Part shown: positions 36,401 to 48,400 of the stretch, in pieces
Layout of the letters: the number at the start of each line of letters is the position of its first letter
Numbering within the stretch: position 1 is the stretch's first letter
Assembly (NCBI RefSeq): GCF_030867145.1
Contig: NC_134440.1
Span: 9,176,001-9,240,000 of the forward strand
Reading direction: 5' to 3'
Length of the DNA stretch: 64,000 bases
DNA from: Opisthocomus hoazin
Taxonomy: Eukaryota > Chordata > Aves > Opisthocomiformes > Opisthocomidae
Program-made: the position numbers and the translations under genes
Notes under the pieces: generated by a model
Database searches by the model: none
What the model saw: the letters and a program-made list of their open reading frames with translations, nothing else
What the model was told of the DNA's origin: nothing

Positions 36401-39400
36401 TTGCCTCTTCTTGTATTATTATCAATTTTATGATCTGTCGCCAGAAGTCAGCATAAGTTGCTGCTAAGGCTCCTGTTTTTTCCTTTGACTTTCTCCAGCT
36501 GCTTGCAGAACCCAAGCGTGTGAGCTGCTGCCATCCGCATGAGCCTCGGACAAGGGGTTCAGGACGGGCTTTTTGTCTGCTTGGGTTTTGTGTTGGTTTT
36601 GTGGAACCTGTTATTGCCTGGTTTGGTCTGATGCCTTCCAGCTCTTGCTCGGTGGGAGTCACTGTATTACCATCCTGTACGCCACTCATGATTTCGTAGG
36701 TATATTCCAGCTCTTTTTCCCTCCAAAGTCTGTTTATTATAGCTGAAGAATAATAAGGTGTTGAGCTATTTTTATGTGGAAGCACTTCCATACCCTCTTC
36801 CTGTGTGTTATTTTGCTCCTTATGGACACTGAATCTTCGTGGTCATCTTCAGCGCCAGAGCCTGCCTGTCTGCAGTTTCCTAATGGTTCCCTGTTGCCTC
36901 CAGATCCCTGGTGATGGCCAGCTCATCCTGACGTGCATTCTGGCTGATGACAAGGACGGCCTCCCCCATCCCCATCTCCTGGTGCCGTTCTGGTTATAGC
37001 TTTCAGCATTTTCCCCGCTGTGGTTCTTAGGGTCCTGTCCGTGATCCCCCGGGTTCTTCCAAGGCAGTGTGAGCAGTGGCAGGGTTGTCTCCATCCCCTG
37101 TGCAGCAGCTGGGCTGGGTCTGTGGGCTGCTCTGTCCTACTGCAGCCACCTCTTCTGTCGTGGTCTGGCTCTCCAGACCGCTGGAGAAGTGGGAAGTCTT
37201 TCAGCTAGGAAGTCAAGCAAAGCTGGTTGTGCTGCCAGCTCTCTGTTGATCACGAAGCCAAAAGTGTGCAGATTCTGGTAACTACTGATGAGGCGATAGA
37301 GGTTTAAATGTTAAAACATTCTGCGTTGTTGCCTGACAGCTGGAAACCTGGCTGGATCAGCAAGCCCCAAATTGCCTCCCTTGCAGAGGGAGAGCTGCTG
37401 CTGTGCGTGCGGCCCCGCTGTCTCTGCTCGGGGCAGCTGAGCTGCCTCTGGCCCTGCGGATGGCGGGGGGAGGTTTGGCAGGACAGGGCAGGTGTGGGGA
37501 GAGGTTCGTGTTGTGAGGTGCGTAGGGAGGATTTGGGGCAGCGGAGTGAGGATCAGAGCACAGGTGCAACATAAGCCATGAGGAAGAGCAGATCTTCTGT
37601 GCTGCTGCTTGTGTAAATGCTTTTGTGGTTAGTGTGATGCAGGTAACTTGGGACTTAATTCTTGTAGTTTTTCTATAGGTGTCTCCCCTTGAAGGGGAAG
37701 AAAACAGTTTGAGTGACGTTTGGAATGCTGTTAATTTTTAAAGTGAGGCTGAGCATAAAAAAGGGACTAGCAGTAGCGGGTATCAAACGTTGAGTGGAGG
37801 ACTGAGGTGTTTACCCCTCGTCTCTATGTATGAATGACAACAGATGTTGTAAGTGCCCTGGCCAGTTCCAGACAGCCTTTTCATGCTGCTCTTCTGAGCT
37901 GAAGAGGTAAGAATAGCAGAGTGCTAGACTTGGCTGAATTTTTGGCAACAAACAAAACGTGCCTTTAACTCTCCTCCCTCGTTCTGTGGGGTTTTAAGTT
38001 AGTGTTTGAGTCTGTTAGTAACAGCTTCATATTAAAACCAGAAACTTTTGAAAATACAAAAATCCAGCATCCACAGCTGTACCTGACATAGTTGTCCTCG
38101 TTAAATGTATTTTGACTGTTTTACACCTTAATGATAGTAATTTCGTGCAAGACGTACAACTTGAGTAACTTCACTGAACTGAACCTGCTGATGTCATTGC
38201 CTGTGTTGCTGTCTTCTCGTAATTGCTTCTGTTTGAGGACAGGCCAAGTCGTAGTGGAAGAACTGTGGGCCCTTAAGATTTAAAAGCCGCTGTTTATTTT
38301 TGAGGCTGCTGCTGCTCTGTTTTGCATGGACCTGCGCAGTGCTGAGCATTTTTAGTCTCTCTTCGTTCTGCTGAATGCTTTCTGAGAGCAAGCCAAGGTT
38401 ATGTGCTTCTGGGTGACATCTTCGCCTAACTGCGTGATTCTCCAGATACTTCACCGTAAGACACCAGGAGGCTTGGCCCACGGATCGCAGCTGGGAGAAC
38501 GTCCTTGGCCTGCATATTATCCATGGACTATAACGTAGTCCGTTATCACAGTACAGTTGTTCAGGCTCAAAGCCTTTAACTTTCTTGTTCTTCAGATGTG
38601 TGCAGAATATGGTAACGCTTAATTTTTGTCCTACAAGTGGGGACCTGCAGCGTTCAATGACCTGAAGGAATGTAAAGAGTCTGTGGCAGAACAGCAAATA
38701 TCAAATGCCGTTAGTGTGCACTAGCTATCCTATCACGCCCTTCCTTGAAATAGATATGCAAATTTTTTAATTTACGAGAGAAAACATTGGTGTTGCCTTT
38801 CAGATAATTCACTGTCATGTGAATATGAGAGGATTGTGTGTCCTGTATGAATGTTAGAATAATGAATTTCCGTGGAGCATTTATATTCAGCTCCACCTCC
38901 CTCAGACCTGGTCTGGAGAAGCAGTGACGGACAGTTATTTACAGTACTGGTCTGTTTAATTCTTCTGTCTAAATCTGGGGGTAAAAGCAATTAGCTGTCC
39001 TTCAGGCCTTGAGAGGAGGAGTTAAACCCCAACAGCCCCATGGCTGGCAAAATGCTCTTTTGCCAGGGAGACTGATGTTTTTAGCTAACTTACAAAATGC
39101 ACATTTGTTCCAACTGATGCGTTTTGCAGGGAAGGGAAGCTAATTCAGTCAGCAGGTTCTGTGTGTAGTTTAACTGGTGTCTCAGCAGCAAGCAATTCCT
39201 TCTGCCATACTGGGAAAACAATGGAATTTAAAAAGGGATTAGCAGATCCTCTCACTAGGACGACTGCTCTCGTGTTGCAGCCTTGCACTGAAGGGACGTT
39301 GTCTTTTCTGCTCCCAGTCCCCTGCAGAGCAAAAAGGTTTGTCGGATTCAGGCGAGGACCCCCAGGGAGAGGTTGAGCCCCCCCCCATGCTCTGAGTCAC

Positions 39401-42400
39401 AAAGAATCAGCTGGTGAGCGTGATTCTGAGAACCCTGCTCCCATTGTTGCATCACTCAGTGCTACCCTGAGTCCTGCTTCTGAAGCCCACCTTGCTCCTA
39501 TTCACCAAGAAATGGCAGGGGTAAGTGTGAACCTACCAAGTACTTCTGCTGCTGAGGGGATTTACGAAAAAGGTCCCTTCCACTGGAGGAATCTGGTACT
39601 GTTAACTCTAGGTATTGCAGCTCGCTGTCTGTCTGGCTCTTTGATCTCAAGTGTTAGCCCCTTCTAAGCTGTTGTTCCAATTAGTAGAAATGAAATTTGT
39701 TTGAGACTCCCTAGTGGGTGTGATTATACAGGACACATAATTAAATACAAAATTTGGGGTGTAAACTGTGTGTTTGTTAAGGATGAGAGCTCTTGTAAAT
39801 GAGTGAGAAAGTGGGTATATGTGAGGGATTTGCTTCAAGCAGCTGGAGGAGGATTGGTTATTCCCTCTGAACTGTAACACTGCAGCTTGACAAAGTGAGC
39901 AGCTCATGCTGTGTTTCCACTTGATGTAAACAGGAGCTTGTCATGCCAACCTGCAATGTACTGAACAGGTTAAAAGCAGCAAGAAAGATATTAAAGCAGA
40001 ATTTTGAATTGAGGTACTTTGCGGGGGGGGGGAATAAAATCAGTACCTGGAGGTAGGAAAAGCTATCAGTGCTGTTCAGATTTTTCTGCTGATGGTGCAG
40101 CAAAGTATTTTTTGAAGGATTAGATGGCTAAGTAACTGCTACCGTGCAATATTTCAGAGTGATTTTAAAAGTGTTCCTAATCTTTCTGGTTGGTGGACTA
40201 GGTTTTCTTGGTGCAGGTGAGTGTCATTGCTCATAGTGACCACATCCACTAGGCATGTGCTCTTTCACAGATCTTTGCCTGTTAAAACTGCTCCACGCAA
40301 TCCCTGGGTTGGGTTTGTCATCCTCACCTCCCCCCCCCCCCCCCCCCCCAAGAATGAGCCATTTCAGGTAAACCCAGTGCGGAACGGATTGTCATGCCAA
40401 GGTACAAACAGCTGGATGTTAAGCTCCTTTCAGTATCCAGACTGTTGCTTCATGAACTGAAATTTTTGTATTTCAAATTTTTTTAAGGTTAAAGTTTTCA
40501 GAGGTTAATATTTTAAAATATAGCTGGCAAATGTAGTCACAGATGACTTATGTCAGTTTTCTATCTGAAATTGCCAGTGTTACTAGAACTGGCCAAGAGA
40601 ACTGTATTAACCTGACTTTCAGGCACACTGCAGCAAGCAGTCCTTATCTTCGACTTGTTCTCACAGAGCACTGAATCTTACCCCAGTTAGTCCACATATG
40701 AAAAAAATTAAAGAACTGAAAATGCTGTTGGGAAATGTATGCAGGAATTATTGGCTATACAGCAGATATCTACACATCCTTGAACTTTACTCCATTCACT
40801 TAAATGTATGGAATGGTGCAGTGCTCGGTGTAGGCATGTAACTGGCCTGCATATGCACTGGCAAGTGTTCTTCAGACTGTCCAGTTTGTTAGAGTAAAGC
40901 TGTCTCTTACCTTGAGCTGTACAGAAGATCAGTGCTTCTTCAGACTGCTCAGAGGGGTTTGCTGGAGCAGAAGTTTCATGTAATCTTCCCAGGACCTTGG
41001 GAAGATGGATGAATTAAGACGGAGTTCGGAAGAACAGACACTGGGTAGTTCTTGTTTACTCTGTGTGGTTTGTGCAGGCACAGGCAGATATTTTTGCTCA
41101 GACGTTAAGACAGTGTGGCCAGAGACACGACCTCCTGCAGAGCTGGTGATGATCTTGGCTTCCAGCTGTCTAACCCAAGCCAGCCTACAGCAGTGTGTAG
41201 CTGTGCCCGCAGGACTCCGTTGTTGGAGAGGTTCTGGAACAGTTTTTAAGCAACAACCGTGGCAGTTCAATAGTGCTTATATACGTGCAGAGTGTCTGGG
41301 TTGCAGACTTGGTGTACCGTGCTCTGAAGTCCTTTCATATATGACTTTTTACAGCTTGCATGTATTTTTCAAAGATAAACCCTGTAAGTGTGCTCTTGCA
41401 GATTTCACCTCATCATGTTGAACCTTGTTGCTTTGCCTGGCTGCTCCCTTGCCTTCGCTGTTTCTGCTTTTTTCTGTGAATAAGCAACTGCCAAATTTGC
41501 TGATGTTTGTCCCAGTTCTTCACTGTTAGTTTGTTGTAACAACTGTGGGAGGAAGTAATGGGTGTAAAGAAGCAGTGTTTGGACTTCAGTATGGGATGGT
41601 TCATTGCTTTCATTGGCACTTTTAAGAAGCAGTTGGCAGCTGTTATAAAGGTAATTTTATTAATTAGAAATGTGTCAGAATTGTTAGGAGCCTCTATTTA
41701 GTAGCTTTTCTGTAGCTGGATTTCTAAAAGGAGGGGACGGAGGGAAAAAGTGAAAGATGTCTTCTGTTCTTAAGCGAGGTGTAAACGGTAGGCTGGATTT
41801 TGGTGTTACTTGTTCAAGTGTCTCTTCAGCTTCTAATTTCAAAGAACTGAATGGAGACAAATTGAGTCACCTTAATGGTTCCTTATAGAATCATAGAATA
41901 CTTTGGGTTGGAAGGGACCTTTAAAGGCCACCTAGTCCTACCTCCCAGCCACAAGCGGGGACATCTTCAACTAGGTCAGGCTGCTCAGAGCGCTGTCCAA
42001 CCTGGCCTTCACTGTTTCCAGGGATGGGGCATCTCCCACCACCCTGGGCAACCTGTGCCTGTGTTTCACCACCCTCGTCATAAAAAATTTCTTCTTACAA
42101 CTGGTCATAATTTACCCTTTTTTAGTTTAAAACCATTATCCCTTGTCCCATTTCAACAGGCTCTCCTAAAAAGCCTGTCCCCATCTTTCTTATAAGCCCT
42201 GTTCAAGTACTGAAAGGCTGCAATAAGGTCTCCTCGGATCATTGCTGGGGCCTCCTCTGGCCCCACTCCAGCAGCTCCAGCTCTGTCCTGTGCTGAGGGC
42301 TCCAGAGCTGGACGCAGGACTCCCGGGGGGTCTGAGCAGAGCGGGACAGAGGGGCACAATCCCCTCCCTCGCCCGCTGCCCACGCTGCTGGGGATGCAGC

Positions 42401-45400
42401 CCAGGGGACGCTCGGCTTTCTGGGCTGCCAGCGCACATTGACGGGTCGTGTTGAGCTTCTCACCAACCAACAGCCCCAGGTCCTTCTCCTCAGGGCTGCT
42501 CTCAATCCACCCTGGGTTTGTGCTTTGGATTGCCCCGACCCATGGGCAGGGCCTTGCACTTGGCCTTGCTGAACTTCATGAGGTTCGCACGGGCCCACCT
42601 CTGCAGCCTGTCCAGGTCCCTCTGGATGCCATCCCTTCCCTCCTGCGTGTCGACCGCACCACACAGCTTGGTGTCATCGGCAAACTTGCTGAGGGTGCAC
42701 TCGATCCAACTGCCAATGTTGCTGATAAAGATGTCAAGCAGCACTGGTGCCAGCACCGACCCCTGAGGAACACCACTCCTCACCGGTCTCCACCCTGACA
42801 TGAAGCCCTTGACCGCAACTCTGAGTGCGACCATGCAGACGATTCCCTCTCCACTGAGTGGTCCAGCCGCCAAATCCATGTCTCTCCAGTTCAGAGACAA
42901 GGCTGTCATGCGAGACAGTGTCAAAGGCTTTGTGCAAGTCCAGGTAGATGACATCAGTTACTCTCCCCTTGTCCACCAACATTGTAACCCCATTGTAGAA
43001 GGCCACCAAATTTGTCAGGCACGATTTGCCCTTAGTGAAGCCATGCTGGCGGTCACCAGTCACCTTATTTTCCATGGGCCTTAGCATAGTTTCCAGGAGG
43101 ATTTGCTCCAGGATCTTGCCAAGCACGGAGGTGAGACCGACTGGTCTGTAGCTCCCTGAGTCTTCCTTTTCGCCCTTTTTAAAAATGGGGGAATGAGATG
43201 GTCCTGGCTTTCATTTCTGTTGTGTAGTACACTAGTGTAAAACATGTTTTGCTGTGAAGTACAGACTGAGTAGCCTAGAGCCAGAGGCCTGAAATGGAAA
43301 GGCTGGACTGCTGTTTATGATTGCTAATTGTAATCTGATGTTTTTTCCAGTCTGTCAGGTGAACTGTTTGTCATGCGTGTGTTCCCCCTCTTTTTGTCTA
43401 GTCTCCTCAGCTTCTCCCGAGCAAGCAACACTGGTAAGCAGCCGCTGGCTGCAGCGGTGACTTGCTTTGTCGTGTGGCTTCTTAAGAAAATAAGGCTTCT
43501 ACTACTACAGTATTTGTGTACTCCCACACCCCCCTGCTATTTACCTTTAGCTCCGTCAGGTTTGTCCAAAGGCGCTGAGAGGTACGGAGACCTTGGCTCT
43601 GGATTCCTCTTCGGTCTGTGGGTAGAGGCAGACTAGAGAGGAGAGGAAACTTCTCGCTGCCTCAAGCATTTGACTTCTCACTGCAAGTTGTTCCACATTG
43701 TTTGTCATCTAGGTAGGGTTTGTGTAGATCATGTGCATACAGCTGTGTTTTCTTGACAGCCTTCTGTCTAACAATGAAGGAGTTAGGAATATTTTTCAAG
43801 ATCTGTAATGGTCATTGGTGAAAGCATTCTTATAATGAAAAAAATGAGATTTATCCAAGGTTGAGGAGACCTGATAGATGAATGCCAAAGTAGTGGGGAG
43901 TGAATATTGACAGCAAGTGTTTTAATCAAAGCAAGGAAGCGGAGTGGTGTGGTTACTTTACTGAGTGTAACAAAATTAAGTAACAGTTCCCGATAGCGTT
44001 GGTAACTCTGCAGTGGAGTAACTCGTGCACATTCTCGTTCATTTGAAAACAGAAAATCAAACCTGGATGTCTTAAACGCTTAGGCAGGAGTTTCAGTACT
44101 GAGGCAGACATAAATGAGGTTCTTTGGTCTGTCTGTGCTTGGGGATCAACTGAAGAAATTATGACTTTTTTCTTCCCTGGCCTTTGAATTCCTCAGTCTG
44201 TGAAAGATTTAAATCTGTTGTTGCATTTTTCTGGTAGGAGTTATTTGCAAGGTCCGTCCCAACTTCCCCAAGCAAAAGCTGACAGTGTGTGAGTGGGTAA
44301 GGATGGGAGGTAACATACCAAATCATCTAGCTATTTAGATGCCTGTGTAGGAAAAAATATATTTGAGAGAAAAGGAAGCCCTTTTTTAGTTCTGTGCAGC
44401 ATCTACTTTGAGTAGGGCTGGCAATTCCACTACCTGCTGTAACGCTTGTCGTGTGGACTTGTCATACCTTTAATCTCCGAAAACTCCCTGGGTTCGGATG
44501 TTGACGCTCCTTGCCCACTAAATGTAGTGATGAGATGTTTAGTTGTGCTTGCATCAGTTAATGAAATAACGATGTGATAATTTGAAGCTGTGCTACACGG
44601 GTTTGATGTTTTTTGGATCTGTGTTACTTGAGCATTGAGAACACCGTACCTACTAGCAACAGCTTCAGAAGTTTTTGGAGTTCGGGGGGAAATCACTTGT
44701 TGGGTTTTTGAGGATTTTTGCACATAGAGCTCTGTAATTCCATTCTTGCAGATTTCTTACCAAATGGTTTCCTTTTGCTTTTGGGATTTTTGATAAAAAT
44801 TGAAACAAATTGCTGGTATATGTGACAACATTTTCTGTGAAAAATGGATTTTTTTTTTTTTTTTTTTTTCTGGCTTCAGATGCTGATTGCTGACACAGAC
44901 AGATGACATCGTGGTTTTCTACTTTAGCCTTATGTTTTGGGAAACTAGTACATGTTGGCGAGGGAGTTGCCTAGTAAGATCATCTTCTGGTAGCGTGGAG
45001 TACTTGACCAATTACATAGGCAGAGCGTGGATCATCACGTACGGTATTAATGTGATTGGGCTGATAGATATCTGTGGAGTGGGGGGGGTTGTGTTCCACT
45101 AGCTTTTCATTCTCTGTGCTAAAGGTTTTTAAAATACTGGATGAGGATGCTAGTGAGGTAGCTACACTTTTCTATTAATCTAAAACAAAACAGAAACCCC
45201 TTAAACTGAATTGCAAAGACAAAATGCAGTGTAAATGGTTTTTTCCGAGAACTGAGTGAAATACTGATAGTACAGTAGTGTCTAGATTCTAAATATATGC
45301 AGTGCTAAATAGGAAGTTCTTCTGTCCAAGGTATGTCTTTCAGATGATAGTCCTGTGCAGTCTGAACCAGTCCCGTTGCGTGTTGCCCGATCCTCGCCTG

Positions 45401-48400
45401 CCTGCCTGCTCCCCATGCCCAAGTACGAGTAGTTGTGGTGCGGAAGGATGAGCTCTGGGGCTGGCGCGGGCTCTGTCCGTGGGCTGCTGTCCCTCCCCAG
45501 GGCAGCCCAGAGCCTTGCAGTGAGATCATGCGACCATCTGTCCTGGGACACGAGTGGGTGTTGGACTAGGGAGAAGGTCCAGTATGGCAAGAGATTTTGT
45601 AGAGATGAAGGTGCGAATGCTGCCCTGGTCACCTTCCATAGGGAAAGGAATCCGTCGTCGGATTCTGTTTTGCAGGAACAAGGGAAGTTACATCAGCTGA
45701 GGAACTGGCAGAACAAGCAGGAGGAGAGAGACCTAGAAATCCTCAGAAAAGATGTGAAACCTTTGTTCAAAGACTTTTTGAATACTGTGATAGTTGGTAG
45801 CCTGGGATGCTTCCTGTTTTGTTCCTGGTACTGTGGAAGATGCTAGGAGACTGCCCATAGCTAATTCCCATCAAAATATCGTAGTACTGGTTGTAGAGCG
45901 CCCTTTGAAAGGCATTGCTACAGCGCTGTCCTGCTGTTGAAGGAACTGATGCCAGCTACGTTCGTTAGGAAGAGTGCTTTGGGATGAACTCCCAAATAAT
46001 GGGTGTGTTTGTGATGAGCTTGGAACTTCGGTGATGTGTTTAAAATCAAACCAAGTTTGGAAATTATCATTTTCATATTTTCAATATATAAAAAATGTAA
46101 CTAAAAATTGTTGCACCGTTTCTAAGGATGTTAGTGCTTGGATATGAATTTTCAGGTATCTTATTTCTGTATGAAATATTTTGAATTAATCTTATTTAAT
46201 AGTATCTGGGTGAAACTTGACATGCCTACATAGAAGTCGTAAAAATAATGCTTTCCCTTGAGTGTATATCATTGACAGTAAAGAAAAAAAAATAAATCTC
46301 CAAACTGATGATTAAAACATTTGAATGTATCCAGAGAGATTGGAATATTCAGTATGTGATTTTTATTTTGTCACTATCATCTGATTTCAGAGATCAGCAG
46401 ATGGATCAAGTCCAGAAGGTGGAGATGGTAAGATATTTGATTGTAAGATCAAAAAGCACGAGTATATGTCTCTCCAGGATTTTGTGCGTTTTCTCTAACT
46501 GCCTTTTTCCTACAGAATCCGATCGAGAGGATGGGAGCTACTGTCCACCTGTAAAGCGTGAGAGAACTTCATCCTTAACTCAGTTCCCTCCTTCTCAGTC
46601 AGGTAAATGTTGGTATGATATTACATATGAGGGGTGGGTTTCCTTCTTAGAATTACTTTTTCCCAGTCCTGTCAGCAGTTTGATTGCTGTCTGCTGTGCT
46701 TTGGCTTAAGACCACAGCAGCCATGTATTCTGATTTTTTCTATGATCTGTGTTAGCAAATTCAGTGAAGCCCAAAGGAGTTGAGAGATATGTTTTTTAAA
46801 GTATTTTCTGTGTGTAGGTTTATATATATTTGTAGTTTCAGCTTTGAATCTTAGGCTGTTAAATTGAAGAGTTTACCAGAAACCTTTCTGAATTGTTGTG
46901 ATCAGGTTGCTTCTTAACAAATTGGTATAAGTGCTGCCTTGTTCTTAGTTACGTGCTGCCAGGCAAGTCTTGCCAGTCTCAGGTGGTGCTGACGTTGTTT
47001 CGGTCCTTTCCTTTTAAAGTGGGGAGGATTTGGTGCATGTCAGCAGCGTTCTTACCTGGGAAATGCAAGAGAGAAGGATGACTGCCTGTTCATGTGTGCA
47101 GTCAAGGCAGCAAGATCGCGGCGGAGGCCGGGGTGGAGCCTTGCGATTCACTCAGCGGGAATGGTGATGTTGGGTATCTGTGTTCACCCCCAGGAACAGT
47201 CTGGAGAGTTTGTGCCTTCTCTCTCCACAGACCGTGTGAAGGTTTTACCTTTGGTCGAGAATTGTGTTACTTAGGACAGGTCAGTGCTTGGGGCAGGTTT
47301 GGAGGCTTGGCTACTTTGTTTCTGTCATCTTAACGGAAATAATGGAGAGGAGAAAAACAGTAAAGGAGAGAACAGTAAAAAATATTCCACTGACATACAG
47401 CACATTTGGGAAGTGTGACTAAAAGATTAAAATCTAGTTATTTTGCTTTTAATTTTAAAGAAAGAAGTGACTGTGGAATTTAAAATGTAGTTGCTAATAT
47501 TTTATGAGCACAGTATTCTCATTTCATGCTGCCAGTCCTGGTCAGGGGAAGAAGCCCTCTGCCTTAAGATGGAGATTTAGTGGTGCGCAGCTTCGCGGGT
47601 GTCAGGGTGCAGTCCTGTGAACTGCGTGCGGTTCGGGGGAGCAGTGTTGCTGCTGTCTGCTTGCCCATCACTCGTAGTGAGAGTGCACTGTCTGCACAGA
47701 AATAATGAACAGGGTTTCTTGTAGGTTTTCTGTTAGGATAGCAGAACGTGTATAGCCTTTTAGGAGCTTCCTTATTTATTTATTGGACCTCATAGTCCAA
47801 GGTTTGCTATAATCACTAACTTTTCTAGTCTGTAATGCCTTTATCTTTTGAGATTAGAATCTCTAAAATCTCAGATTTTGCTTAATGCTAACATTTGTTA
47901 AGACGTGAAGGAAAACAATTTAATTGGCTCTTTTATGGTTAAATACTGGATGTTTCAGGAGTCCGGTGTGCTTTGTCAAGCATCTGCTAGGCTAATGCAT
48001 TTTGACTGGATATGGTCATTTACTCCACGTTTGACTCCCTTGTTCTGTTCTGATGTGTGTTGTTGTCAAGCAGTGACAACTTTGATTGGAATTGCAACTC
48101 CCAGAAAGGCTTCTCTGAATATTGCTGACAGTATTTGATAGCCTTGCTTTACAGAAAATCTTTCACTTTCCAAACCCCTTACATTTTTTGTGGGGTTATG
48201 TTCCTCTCAAGGGTAGAGAAATTTTACTTATATGAAACCTGCATCATGTTTAAGCTTAAGACAGACCATAATAAAAAGAGAGAAGATGGAATTAAAGGAA
48301 AGAAGCAAATACGAAAAAACCTAAACCCCAGAACTTAAATACGAAAGTCAGGTGCTGCATCTTTCAGTATAACGGTATTCAGAGATGGGTTTCTCTTTTC

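Larger units (their letters stand above)
29962..46390 (+). other. RANBP3: RANBP3 intron 2 (16.4 kb)
   Basis: A phase-0 intron with GT-AG ends. It contains an imperfect hairpin at 31454-31491, a GC-richer stretch at about 36800-37600, a 167-codon antisense frame at 38194-38697, a C20 tract at 40330-40349, a 1.3-kb CR1 at 41886-43200 and a T21 tract at 44849-44869. No further RANBP3 coding exon is recognised. Confidence 0.85.

Noticed and set aside
44849..44890. T21 tract plus CAG as an acceptor for an extra RANBP3 exon
   Set aside because: The acceptor looks strong, but the following sequence does not fit RANBP3 and the exon 2 to exon 3 join is already in frame and matches the known protein.
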